Below, in pieces: positions 27,604 to 35,820 of a stretch of 64,000 nt of DNA. Both the position numbers and the translations under genes were made by a program. Source of the DNA: Aminivibrio pyruvatiphilus (GTDB lineage Bacteria; Synergistota; Synergistia; Synergistales; Aminobacteriaceae); the NCBI RefSeq assembly GCF_004366815.1, contig NZ_SORI01000013.1:1-64000 (forward strand). Direction: 5' to 3'. A model generated the notes under the pieces. The model did not search any database. It saw only the letters and a list, made by a program, of their open reading frames with translations, and had not been told where the DNA came from. The stretch's first letter is position 1. Every line of letters begins with the position of its first letter.

Positions 27604-28605
27604 ATGAGAAAAGCGGCAGTATTAGGACTTTCGGTTTTGCTGGTATTTCTTCTCGCTTCGGCGGGAGCGGCGGCGTATCCTGAGAAGAATATCCAGGGAC
27701 TGATCATGTGGGGCGCCGGGGGCGGCACAGACAACTTCGCCCGGGCCATCACACCCCTGGTGGAGCAGAAACTGGGACAGACCATCATTCTCCAAAACAA
27801 AACAGGTGCCTCCGGCGCGGTGGCCACAACCCTCACGGTGAATTCCCCCGCCGACGGCTACACCCTGCTATACGGGGCGGAAAACCCGGCCAATTACCGG
27901 GTTCTCGGCCTCTCTCCCCTGAGTTTCCATGACCTGCAGCCCATCGTCATCGCAGTGGAGGGTGCCGTGGTCATCTGCGTCAACCCCGATACACCCTACA
28001 ACACCATGCAGGAGCTGGTGGAGGCGGCGAAGGGCGAGAAGAAAATCCGCATGGCCACCTCCGGCGTGGGCGGCCTTCCCTACGTGGCCGGAGCCATGAT
28101 GAAAAACATTCACGGCACGGACTTCAACTACATCCAGTTCGACGGCGACGGCCCCGGCGCCACTGCGGTCATGGGCGGCCATGCCGACGTCATGCCCCTG
28201 GCTCTCTCCACGTCGGTGGAGTACATCCGGGCCGGACGGCTTCGCGGCCTCGCGGTACTCACCACGAAAAGGGTTCCCCAGCTTCCCGAAGTTCCGGCCA
28301 TCACCGAGATCTATCCCGAGTACGCCCAGTACCTTCCCTGGGGACCTTTTTACGGCGTTTTCGTGAAAAAGGGGACTCCCGACGATATCGTGAAGAAGCT
28401 CAGCGATGCTTTTACCCAGGCCATGGCGGAAGCACGGTTTGAAGAGTACGTGAAGAATTCCGGCGGCTTCAGGAACGGCGCCATGGGCGAGGAAGCTGTG
28501 CAGTTCCTCGACAAGTTCGAGTCAACGGCGAGCTGGCTTATTTTCAACGCCGGGGGAGCGAAAAAATCTCCCGCCGAGTTCAACATTCCTGAACCGAAAA
28601 AATAG
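27604..28605 (+). CDS. tctC: Tripartite tricarboxylate transporter binding protein 1 (TctC family)
   Basis: This 333-residue periplasmic receptor has a signal peptide (about 1-23, ending GAAAYP) and the TctC fold: an N-terminal YPEKNIQGLIMWGAGGGTD segment and a carboxylate-binding loop near 85-95. GAGGAGGAAG precedes the ATG. It is about 55-60 percent similar by eye to the second receptor encoded at 30815, with which it brackets tctBA. TctC proteins deliver di- or tricarboxylates and aromatic acids to the TctAB channel. Confidence 0.92.
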   Translation: MRKAAVLGLSVLLVFLLASAGAAAYPEKNIQGLIMWGAGGGTDNFARAITPLVEQKLGQTIILQNKTGASGAVATTLTVNSPADGYTLLYGAENPANYRVLGLSPLSFHDLQPIVIAVEGAVVICVNPDTPYNTMQELVEAAKGEKKIRMATSGVGGLPYVAGAMMKNIHGTDFNYIQFDGDGPGATAVMGGHADVMPLALSTSVEYIRAGRLRGLAVLTTKRVPQLPEVPAITEIYPEYAQYLPWGPFYGVFVKKGTPDDIVKKLSDAFTQAMAEARFEEYVKNSGGFRNGAMGEEAVQFLDKFESTASWLIFNAGGAKKSPAEFNIPEPKK

Positions 28606-28624
28606 TGCTCCGTCGTGTATAATC

Positions 28625-28660
28625 GGGGATGGACCGGAACTATAGTTTCGGCCCGTCCCC
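28625..28660 (+). terminator. Hairpin between tctC and tctB, attenuator or RNA stabiliser
   Basis: A 16-bp stem with one mismatch (28625-28640 with 28645-28660) closes a TATA loop. The downstream bases TCTTGTATT are a weak T run, so partial termination or 3'-end protection of the receptor message is more likely than a full stop. Confidence 0.55.
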
Positions 28661-28716
28661 TCTTGTATTGGGGGCCGGAATCGGGCAACCGCAACGGAAG
28701 GACGTGAATCACAGAG

Positions 28717-29256
28717 ATGGAAGAATCCAGGGAATTTCTGGCTGAAGGGGCGGCAGGAGAAGCGGCAGTAGAAGCGGCAGGAACCGTGAAGGATCTCTCG
28801 AAATACGTTCCCGAGGCACGGAGAAAACCGGGCGAGCTTGGCATGGCCGTCCTAATGTTTCTCCTCGGCGCTCTCGGCTATTATTTCACCCTCGATATGA
28901 CGAGCGGAGAATACTCATCGCCCTCGGTATTCCCGAAACTCGCCTCCATGGTGATCATGGCGTGCTCCGCCGTGAATTTTTTCAAAGCGGTGCGGAGGGA
29001 AAAACCCGAAGCGGAAGCGACGCTGAAAGGGTATCTTCTCCCCATGGACGTGGTGGTCGTCGTGGTTCTGCTTGTGGCGTACTGCGTCGCGCTGCCAAGG
29101 CTTCATTTTGTTGCTTCATCCTACGCTTTCATGGTCATCGGCATGGTGTATCTGCAGAGAGGGAAGAACATCGTCCGGGCACTCCTGATATCAGCGGTCT
29201 CCCTCGCGGTCCTGGTAGCGGTCTTCCGTTACCTGTTCCTGGTCATACTGCCGTAA
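28717..29256 (+). CDS. tctB: Tripartite tricarboxylate transporter small membrane subunit (TctB family)
   Basis: The 179-residue protein has an unusually Glu/Ala-rich hydrophilic N terminus of about 45 residues, then four predicted helices (about 48-65, 72-88, 108-126 and 150-178). Size and position before tctA identify it as TctB, which shows little sequence conservation. The gap to tctA is 12 bases. Confidence 0.82.
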   Translation: MEESREFLAEGAAGEAAVEAAGTVKDLSKYVPEARRKPGELGMAVLMFLLGALGYYFTLDMTSGEYSSPSVFPKLASMVIMACSAVNFFKAVRREKPEAEATLKGYLLPMDVVVVVVLLVAYCVALPRLHFVASSYAFMVIGMVYLQRGKNIVRALLISAVSLAVLVAVFRYLFLVILP

Positions 29257-29268
29257 GGGGGCTCGGAT

Positions 29269-30762
29269 ATGGAACAAAATCTTCAGTATTTCCTCATACC
29301 TTTCCTGAGCTGGGAGATGATGGTTCTCATCTGGGTGGGCGTTTTCGCCGGCATCTGGGTCGGCGCCATTCCCGGCCTTTCCGTGACCATGGCGGCGTCC
29401 CTGCTGATTTCCTTTACTTTTTCGTGGGATCTGAACAGCGCCCTTGCCCTGATATGCGGGGTGTTCGTCGGCGGCGTCTACGGGGGCTCCATCACGGCCA
29501 TTCTGCTGAACATCCCCGGTGCGCCCGCGGCAATCGCCACGGGAATCGAGGGGTACCCCCTCGCCCAGAGGGGCGAGGCAGGCAAAGCCATAGGGCTCTG
29601 CACCACCGTTTCGGTGTTCGCCAGCTTTGTCGGGATAATCGTCCTCTCCGTGGCGGCGCCTGTGATCGCCAATTTCTCCCTCAAGTTCTCCCCCAGGGAC
29701 TTTTTCCTGCTGGCGGTGATGGGGATCCTGCTCATCGGCAGCATCGGCGGGGGTGACCCCATAAAGGGGATCACCGCAGGAGCGGTGGGCGTTCTCCTGA
29801 GCATGGTGGGCATGGACCCATCCACGGGGGAGCTCCGGTATACCTTCGGCAATATCTACCTCATGGCAGGAATCAGCTTTGTTACGGCCATGATCGGCCT
29901 TTTCGGCGTGTCCGAAGCCCTCACCCAGTTCAGGAATGCAGGGAAGAAGTCGCCGAAGCAGAACCTCGACAGGATCATCCCGAGCTGGGCCACCTTCCTG
30001 AAGTACCTGCCCCTGTCCATCCGGTCGTCCCTCCTCGGCGTGTTCATCGGCGCCCTTCCCGGGACCGGCGGTGACGTGGCCGCCCTTCTGGCTTACGACC
30101 AGGCCAAGCGGACCGTCAGGCATCCCTCCCGTCCCTTCGGCACAGGGGCCTACGAGGGCATAGTGGCCCCCGAGACGGCCAACAAGGGAGCCATAGGCGG
30201 CGCCTTCATCCCCATGCTGACCCTGGGAATCCCCGGCGACGCCGTCACGGCCATCATCATCGGCGCCCTCTATATCCACGGGCTAAAGCCGGGCCCCATG
30301 CTCATGATCGAGACCCCCCACCTCTTCTGGATGATCGTCAGCTGCCTTTCCATCGCCAGCGTGGCCCTCATGGTCCTGGGCCTCGTGAGCGTCAAGCCCT
30401 TCGCGAAGATCATCGAGATCCCCAAGGAAATCATCATGCCGGTGGTGATCATCCTCTCCGTCATCGGAACCTACGCCATCCAGAACAGCGTGGTGGACAT
30501 CTTCTACATGATCGGCTTCGGCATCATAGGGTATTTCATGAGGCTCTACGGCTATGCCACCGGCCCCATGGTCCTCGGGCTGATCCTGGGTCCCATGCTT
30601 GACGCCAACTACAGAAGAGCCATGCAGGGAGCGGAGAACCAGCTTCTGCCCTTCCTCGAAGGCTTCGTCACCAATCCCATCAGCCTCTTCCTGACGCTGG
30701 CCATCGTATTTCTGCTCGTGTCCCAGACGTCTTTCTACAGGAGATGGAGAGGACTGGAATAG
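29269..30762 (+). CDS. tctA: Tripartite tricarboxylate transporter large permease (TctA family)
   Basis: This 497-residue, roughly 12-helix permease has the repeated TctA motifs: GAIPGLSVTMAASLL near residue 30, YGGSITAILLNIPGAP near 70 and GALPGTGGDVAALLAY near 265. It is the cation-coupled channel for the two TctC receptors. AAGGGGG precedes the ATG. Confidence 0.95.
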   Translation: MEQNLQYFLIPFLSWEMMVLIWVGVFAGIWVGAIPGLSVTMAASLLISFTFSWDLNSALALICGVFVGGVYGGSITAILLNIPGAPAAIATGIEGYPLAQRGEAGKAIGLCTTVSVFASFVGIIVLSVAAPVIANFSLKFSPRDFFLLAVMGILLIGSIGGGDPIKGITAGAVGVLLSMVGMDPSTGELRYTFGNIYLMAGISFVTAMIGLFGVSEALTQFRNAGKKSPKQNLDRIIPSWATFLKYLPLSIRSSLLGVFIGALPGTGGDVAALLAYDQAKRTVRHPSRPFGTGAYEGIVAPETANKGAIGGAFIPMLTLGIPGDAVTAIIIGALYIHGLKPGPMLMIETPHLFWMIVSCLSIASVALMVLGLVSVKPFAKIIEIPKEIIMPVVIILSVIGTYAIQNSVVDIFYMIGFGIIGYFMRLYGYATGPMVLGLILGPMLDANYRRAMQGAENQLLPFLEGFVTNPISLFLTLAIVFLLVSQTSFYRRWRGLE

Positions 30763-30814
30763 ATTTTTTCCCTGCCGGGGAAGAGAGAAACGAAAAATAA
30801 AGGAGGAATGTTTC

Positions 30815-31810
30815 ATGAGAAAACTCGGTTTAGCGCTGCTTGCGGTATGTGTTCTGGCGGGGGCCGCCTTCGGGGCCTATCCTGAAAAGAACATCCAGGG
30901 GTACATCATGTGGGGCGCCGGAGGCGCCATGGACAACGTGTCCCGGGCCATCGTCCCCATCGCCCAGGAACATCTCGGAAAGACCATCATCCTGCAGAAC
31001 CGTACGGGCGCCACTGGAGCCATCGCCACCACCTTCGTGGCCAACCAGCCCGCCGATGGCTACAGCATTCTCTTCGGCGCGGAGAACCCGAACCTCTACA
31101 AGGTCACCGGCCTTTCCCAAATCGACTACGACCAGTTCGAGCCCGTCTTCCTCATGATGGCCAACGTGGGCGTGGTGATCGTCTCCAAGGATTCTCCCTA
31201 TACCTCGTACAGGGAGCTCATCGAAGCCGCCGCTTCCGGCAAGACCATCACCATGGGATCCACAGGGCCCGGAGGGCTGCCCTACGTGGCCACCACCATG
31301 ATTGAGAAGATCCACGACGTGAAGTTCAACAAGATGCAGTTCGACGGGGAAGGCCCCTGCATCACAGCCCTCATGGGCGGCCATATCGATGCGGTGGCTG
31401 TCGGTCTTCTCGCAGCCGCAAACTTCATTCATTCAGGCAATGTGAAGGGCCTCGCCATGATCTCCTCCGAGAGGATAGAGAGCGTCGCTTCGGTGCCTGC
31501 AGTAACGGAAGTCTACGAGGAATACAGGCCCTACCTCCCCTGGGGCGCCTTTTTCGGTGCCTTCGTGCGGAAGGAGACCCCCGCCGAGGTTCTCGACGTT
31601 CTCCGGTCTGCCTTCACCAAGGCGTTCCAGGATCCCAGGTTCGACGAGTTCGCAAAGACCATGGGCGGCGTGAAGCTCGGCATCACCGGTGACGATGCGA
31701 AGAAATACATCAGGCAGAACCAGTCCGTCGCCGCATGGCTCCTGTACGACGCGGGCGGAGCGAAGTTCTCTCCTGAGGAGTTCGGCATCGAAAGACCCCA
31801 GGGCAAGTAG
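30815..31810 (+). CDS. tctC: Tripartite tricarboxylate transporter binding protein 2 (TctC family)
   Basis: This 331-residue receptor with a signal peptide (about 1-20) is a clear paralogue of the protein encoded at 27604: both share YPEKNIQG, IMWGAGG and the GYxxxFGAENPN-like binding loop. Having two receptors for one channel points to two related substrates or affinities. AAAGGAGGAATG precedes the start, and a strong terminator follows. Confidence 0.92.
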   Translation: MRKLGLALLAVCVLAGAAFGAYPEKNIQGYIMWGAGGAMDNVSRAIVPIAQEHLGKTIILQNRTGATGAIATTFVANQPADGYSILFGAENPNLYKVTGLSQIDYDQFEPVFLMMANVGVVIVSKDSPYTSYRELIEAAASGKTITMGSTGPGGLPYVATTMIEKIHDVKFNKMQFDGEGPCITALMGGHIDAVAVGLLAAANFIHSGNVKGLAMISSERIESVASVPAVTEVYEEYRPYLPWGAFFGAFVRKETPAEVLDVLRSAFTKAFQDPRFDEFAKTMGGVKLGITGDDAKKYIRQNQSVAAWLLYDAGGAKFSPEEFGIERPQGK

Positions 31811-31840
31811 CGAACCTTATTTTTGTGAATGCTGTTCCGG

Positions 31841-31867
31841 CCCGCCCCTCCGTGGGGCGGGTTTTTC
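31841..31867 (+). terminator. Intrinsic terminator after the second tctC
   Basis: CCCGCCCC (31841-31848) pairs perfectly with GGGGCGGG (31854-31861) over a five-base loop, followed by TTTTTC. It ends the aroD-to-tctC operon. Confidence 0.93.
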
Positions 31868-31914
31868 TTATTCCCATTTCTCGAAAAAAAGCATCCTTTC
31901 CGGACCCGGCCGTA

Positions 31915-31943
31915 TTGACAAATTCTTTCCTACTCTTTATTGT
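31915..31943 (+). promoter_or_regulatory. Promoter of the TIM-barrel isomerase gene
   Basis: TTGACA (31915-31920) and TATTGT (31938-31943) are 17 bases apart. The operator O4 begins 28 bases after the end of the -10 hexamer, exactly as at the aroD promoter. Confidence 0.75.
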
Positions 31944-31970
31944 GGAGGTGTTTCCTAGGGGCGGATTGCG

Positions 31971-31987
31971 TTTCCATTCAGCGGAAA
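31971..31987. promoter_or_regulatory. Candidate IclR operator O4 (TIM-barrel gene leader)
   Basis: TTTCCA-TTCAG-CGGAAA matches O3 with one arm mismatch and is preceded by GGCGGATTGCG, nearly the same flank as O3 (GGCGGATTGAG). It lies in the untranslated leader about 80 bases before the start codon. Confidence 0.7.
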
Positions 31988-32068
31988 GTGCGGCAATTGT
32001 GCCGGAACAGCCATCCGCTCCGGGGAGGGCGTCCAGCGCCCGGACACCACTTTCGAGGAAGGGGTTTG

Positions 32069-32902
32069 ATGTTCATGGAGTTTCAGTTTTCCCTTGCGCA
32101 GCTCACCGTTCTGAATACGTCTCCCGTGGAGATTGCGTCCATGGCGGCGGACTGCGGATATGATTTCGTGAGCATGAGGCAGATTTACATGGGGCTTCCC
32201 GGAGAGCCTGATTTCGACCTGGCGAAGAACAGCACCCTCATGAGGGAGACAAAGAAGGTTTTTGCCGACACAGGCATCAGGCTTCTGGATATCGAACTCG
32301 CCAGGGTGTTTGACGGCATGGACGTGAAGAAGTACGAACCCGCCATGGAAACAGCGGCGGAACTCGGGGGAAAGCACGTCATCAGCAGCATCTGGACGCC
32401 TGAGAGGGAGTATTACCTCGAAAAGTTCGCCGAGATCTGCGACCTTGCGAAGCAGTACAACCTGACGGTGGATCTCGAATACGTTCCCATCGCCTCGGTG
32501 AAGACCCTGGCGGGCACGGTGGATGTCCTCAGGACGGTGAACCGTTCCAACGCCGGGCTCATGGTGGACGTTCACCATTTCCACAGGGCCCAGGACGACG
32601 TGGCTGAACTGGCGAAGCTTCCGGCGGAATGGTTTCACTTCGGCCACCTCTGCGACGCTCCCGGCGAGATTCCCGCCGAAAAGGACGAGATGACAAGGAT
32701 CCTCCGGGAGGAGCGGTCCTACGTGGGCGAAGGAGGAATCGACGTTGCGTCAATCATGAACGCCATGCCCCCCATGCCCTATTCCATCGAACTTCCCAAC
32801 CTGAAGAAAGTGGCGGAGTTAGGCTACAAAGAACATGCCCGCCGCTGCCTCGAGACCGCCAGGGCCTATTGTGCCGGGCGGGTCACGGGCAGAAAAGCAT
32901 AA
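32069..32902 (+). CDS. Sugar phosphate isomerase/epimerase-type TIM barrel protein
   Basis: This 277-residue protein has the xylose-isomerase-like TIM barrel (AP endonuclease 2 family). Likely metal ligands are the Glu in VDLEYVP near residue 135, the Asp/His in MVDVHHFHR near 170, the His in FHFGHLCD near 193 and a C-terminal Glu in IELPN. The family includes IolE-type ketoinositol dehydratase, hydroxypyruvate isomerase, tagatose epimerases and 3-dehydroshikimate dehydratase; no choice can be made by eye. The ATG at 32069 follows GAGGAAGGGG. It has its own promoter and an operator like that of aroD, so it should act in the same pathway. Confidence 0.82.
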   Translation: MFMEFQFSLAQLTVLNTSPVEIASMAADCGYDFVSMRQIYMGLPGEPDFDLAKNSTLMRETKKVFADTGIRLLDIELARVFDGMDVKKYEPAMETAAELGGKHVISSIWTPEREYYLEKFAEICDLAKQYNLTVDLEYVPIASVKTLAGTVDVLRTVNRSNAGLMVDVHHFHRAQDDVAELAKLPAEWFHFGHLCDAPGEIPAEKDEMTRILREERSYVGEGGIDVASIMNAMPPMPYSIELPNLKKVAELGYKEHARRCLETARAYCAGRVTGRKA

Positions 32903-32903
32903 A

Positions 32904-32940
32904 AGAAAAGATCCCCTCCGGACCGGAGGGGATCTTTTCT
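32904..32940. terminator. Bidirectional terminator between the TIM-barrel gene and iclR
   Basis: A perfect 17-bp stem (32904-32920 with 32924-32940) has a GAC loop. A-rich and T-rich arm ends give a T tract in both directions, so it serves both converging genes. Confidence 0.92.
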
Positions 32941-33686
32941 TATCCTATCTGCTGGGAGATCTCCCGGCACATCCGCTGGATTTCCGGGATGAGAGACAGG
33001 GCTGTCTCCTCGGTAAAGCGGGATGCCGGCCCTGCGAGGGAGAAGGAGAAGAGAACCTCCCCCTTCCTGTTGAATATGGGCACCGCGATGGAAAGGATGC
33101 CTTCCTCCCGCTCGCCCCAACTCATGGCATAGCCGAGGTTCCTGATTTGGGCCAGGTTTTTTCTCAGCTCCTCCCCGGTGGAGAGAGTAGTGGCCGTAAT
33201 GGGACGGGCCTTTCCTGCTTCCCTGTCGATGGCTTCCTCGCCCAGAAAGGCCAGGAGTGCTTTCCCTCCCGCACCTGCCCAGAGCGGCGCCCGGTCGCCC
33301 ACCCTCATGACGCACCTCATGGTGAGCAGGCTTTCCACGTGCTCGTAGCAGACCCGTTCCTCTCCCTCGACGCCGTAGAGGGAGACCGCTTCCTTTGTAC
33401 CGTCCCGGATGATTTTCATGTACGGGTAGATGATCTGCTGGGGCCTGAAGTTTGCCCTGGCGATGCTCCCGAGAATGTAGAGCTGACTGCCGAGGGAGTA
33501 GGTCCTGTCGTCGTGGCGGGTGAGGAGGTCAAGCCTTTCCAGGGTACCCGCCAGCCGAAGGGTCGTCGTGACGGGGAGTCCGATCCTTTCCGCGATTTCG
33601 CTGAGCGTGAGCTTGTAGTCGTCCCTCGTGAAGGCCTTGAGAATGTGAAAGGCCCGTTCTACGGACCGCACGGAGTCCTCTTTCAT
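32940..33686 (-). CDS. IclR-family transcriptional regulator
   Basis: This 248-residue protein has an N-terminal winged helix-turn-helix (about residues 7-65, SVERAFHILKAF ... LSEIAERIGLP) and the C-terminal GAF-like IclR effector domain (about 75-248). IclR proteins commonly govern catabolism of aromatic acids, glyoxylate or other carboxylates and bind as dimers or tetramers to short dyads. A TTTCCG-N5-CGGATA site covers its own predicted transcription start, and four close copies lie at the promoters of the HMG-CoA lyase gene, the aroD operon and the TIM-barrel gene. It is therefore the best candidate for the local pathway regulator. The regulator-site link is inference. Confidence 0.93.
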   Translation of the reverse strand: MKEDSVRSVERAFHILKAFTRDDYKLTLSEIAERIGLPVTTTLRLAGTLERLDLLTRHDDRTYSLGSQLYILGSIARANFRPQQIIYPYMKIIRDGTKEAVSLYGVEGEERVCYEHVESLLTMRCVMRVGDRAPLWAGAGGKALLAFLGEEAIDREAGKARPITATTLSTGEELRKNLAQIRNLGYAMSWGEREEGILSIAVPIFNRKGEVLFSFSLAGPASRFTEETALSLIPEIQRMCREISQQIG

Positions 33687-33727
33687 GGAGAAACCGCCCT
33701 TTCCTGCTTCGAGTCGTTGTTCCGCTC

Positions 33728-33744
33728 TTTCCGCTCAGCGGATA
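33728..33744. promoter_or_regulatory. Candidate IclR operator O5 (iclR autoregulation)
   Basis: TTTCCG-CTCAG-CGGATA matches the dyad at 10 of 12 arm positions and shares the CAG spacer end with O4. It covers the predicted +1 of the leftward iclR promoter. Confidence 0.65.
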
Positions 33745-33749
33745 TTTCA

Positions 33750-33778
33750 ATCATAATGGAACAAACCCCAAAGGGCAA
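33750..33778 (-). promoter_or_regulatory. Promoter of the iclR gene
   Basis: On the minus strand TTGCCC (33773-33778) and TATGAT (33750-33755) are 17 bases apart. Confidence 0.55.
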
Positions 33779-33801
33779 TCCGTTCTTCCCGGCAAAACAG
33801 C

Positions 33802-35541
33802 CTAGGTGTTCAGGGAAAGGAGCAGCCTCACGGTTACCCCGGCAATGAGTGCGGAGGCCACCATGATTCCCATGGAGGCCGCCATGCGTTTCCCTCCCAG
33901 TTCCCTCCACAGGACGATAAACGTGGCGATGCAGGGGAACGTCATGGAAAGGGTGATGGTGGCCACCACGAGCTGGGCGGGCGAAAGGCCGAGGGTTGCC
34001 AGCATTCCCACGGCCACGTCCTTTCTCAGGATTCCGAGCAGGATGGGGCCGGCAGCTTCAGCAGGGAGGCCGAGAAGGCCGGAAAACACCGGGGCGAGCA
34101 GCCGGGAGAGAAGACCGGTGATTCCCGTCGCATCCATGAGGCTGATCAGCAGAATACCTCCGAGAACCAGGGGAACGGCCTCAAGGAAGAAGCCGCTGAT
34201 CCGCATCCAGAGTTTGAGCCCCATGGCCTTCAGTGACGGGATCCTGTAGGGGGGGATTTCCACGATGAGCTCCGGGCTGAATCCGGGGAGGAGGGAATGG
34301 AGAATTCTCCCCAGGAGAAGCCATGAGACAAGGAGGGTGCCGTAGACCATGGCGACCCATTTCATCCCCATGCTCCCCAGGGCGCCGATGATCATGGCCT
34401 GGAGTCCGGCACAGGGAATGGCCACGGAGATCAGTGTTGCCGCGATAAACCGTTCCCGCTGGGAGTCCAGGACCCGCGTGGCGAGAATTCCCGGTACGTT
34501 GCAGCCGAATCCCAGGAGAGAGGGGACGATGGCGAACCCGTGGAGACCCATCCTGTGGAGGAGAGCGTCGAAGATAACCGCCAGCCTCGGCAGGTAGCCG
34601 AAATCTTCCAGGAAGCTCAGGACGGCGTAGAAGGAGAGGACATAGGGCAATACCATGACCACGGGAACGTACAGCCCCGTGGTGAGCATGCCGAAACTCT
34701 GCTCGAAGTCAATATGTCCGTCCACCAGCCTTCCGATGATGATGTCGTGAAGGAAGCCCTCCCCTCCGAAGAGGCCGGAGAGATAATTCACCACCGGAAG
34801 CCAGTATCTTTCGAAAAGGGGATCGAGGAGACCGTCGATGAGTCCTTCACCGGCGTACCTGATGGCGGTGAAGCTCGAGGCGATGACCGCGATGCCGATG
34901 ACGAGTCCCCAGAAGGAGTTCACGGAGGCATCCTCGAGCTTGTCGAGGAAGGTGTGATGGCGGTGGCGCACTTTCTGGACCTGTTCCGTAACCGCCCCGA
35001 TGGCCGCCCATCGTTCCTCTTTCGTAGAAGGAACCTCCCGTCCCGGAGAGGCTTCGTGCAGGCGGTCGAGAAGGCGGCTGACCCCTTCTCCGGAGACGGC
35101 CACGGTGGAGACCACCGGAACCCCCAGAAGATCCTCCAGCAGGAAGGGGTCGATGTCGATCCCCTTGTGCCGGGCTTCGTCCACCATGTTGAGGGCGATG
35201 ATCACGGGAAGCCGGCGCTCCATGACCTGGAAGGCGAGGAAGAGGTTCCGTTCCAGGGCCGTGGCATCCAGAACCACCACCACGGCATCGCACTCTTCGG
35301 CCACCATCCTTTCGGCCACCTCTTCAGCCTCGTTGGTGGGGGTGAGGGTGTAGGCCCCGGGGACGTCGATGACTCTCCATACGTCGTCTCCCCGGCGGAG
35401 CCATCCTTCCAGGAAGCCCACCGTGGTTCCCGGGTAGTTCGAGGAAACGGCATGAACACCGGTGATCCTGGTGAAGAGGGCACTTTTCCCCACGTTGGGG
35501 TTGCCCACGAGAAGCAGTTTTTTTCCGGCCGTTTCACTCAT
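33802..35541 (-). CDS. feoB: Ferrous iron transporter FeoB
   Basis: FeoB is a membrane GTPase that imports Fe(II). The 579-residue protein has an N-terminal G domain with G1 GNPNVGKS (13-20), G3 DVPG (59-62) and G4 NMVD (118-121), a short helical spacer near 170-210, and a C-terminal membrane part with two Gate/nucleoside-recognition repeats. It is shorter than E. coli FeoB (773) because the spacer and C-terminal tail are short. The ATG at 35541 overlaps the feoA stop (ATGAGTGA), so translation is coupled. An upstream in-frame start inside feoA is possible but unlikely. Confidence 0.95.
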   Translation of the reverse strand: MSETAGKKLLLVGNPNVGKSALFTRITGVHAVSSNYPGTTVGFLEGWLRRGDDVWRVIDVPGAYTLTPTNEAEEVAERMVAEECDAVVVVLDATALERNLFLAFQVMERRLPVIIALNMVDEARHKGIDIDPFLLEDLLGVPVVSTVAVSGEGVSRLLDRLHEASPGREVPSTKEERWAAIGAVTEQVQKVRHRHHTFLDKLEDASVNSFWGLVIGIAVIASSFTAIRYAGEGLIDGLLDPLFERYWLPVVNYLSGLFGGEGFLHDIIIGRLVDGHIDFEQSFGMLTTGLYVPVVMVLPYVLSFYAVLSFLEDFGYLPRLAVIFDALLHRMGLHGFAIVPSLLGFGCNVPGILATRVLDSQRERFIAATLISVAIPCAGLQAMIIGALGSMGMKWVAMVYGTLLVSWLLLGRILHSLLPGFSPELIVEIPPYRIPSLKAMGLKLWMRISGFFLEAVPLVLGGILLISLMDATGITGLLSRLLAPVFSGLLGLPAEAAGPILLGILRKDVAVGMLATLGLSPAQLVVATITLSMTFPCIATFIVLWRELGGKRMAASMGIMVASALIAGVTVRLLLSLNT

Positions 35542-35791
35542 GGCGCCCGGCAGCTCCGCCGGAAGGAGCGAGGGGAACGACAAGCACGGAGGAAGAAATC
35601 TTCCACCCGATGGCGATCTGCCTGCCGTCGAGCTGGAGGGTCACAGGACCGTGAAAGGGCATTCCGGACACTTTCTCCACCACCTTGCCGACCCGGAGGC
35701 CCAGGGCTTCAAGACGTTCGGCGCAGCCGTCCTTTGCCGGCATCTCCGCTATGCGGCCGAAGGCGCCGTTGGGAAGATCCCTCAGGGCCAC
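35534..35791 (-). CDS. feoA: Ferrous iron transport accessory protein FeoA
   Basis: This 85-residue SH3-like protein is the cytosolic partner of FeoB. It starts V-A-L-R-D-L-P, the usual FeoA opening, and has the GLRVGKVVEKV core. The GTG at 35791 is preferred because GGGAGGT lies six bases ahead; a TTG start at 35824, overlapping the rlmN stop, would add eleven Pro/Gly-rich residues not typical of FeoA. It lies between rlmN and feoB and is probably cotranscribed with both. Confidence 0.88.
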   Translation of the reverse strand: MALRDLPNGAFGRIAEMPAKDGCAERLEALGLRVGKVVEKVSGMPFHGPVTLQLDGRQIAIGWKISSSVLVVPLAPSGGAAGRHE

Positions 35792-35820
35792 TGCGGGACC
35801 TCCCGGATGACGGGGAGGGG

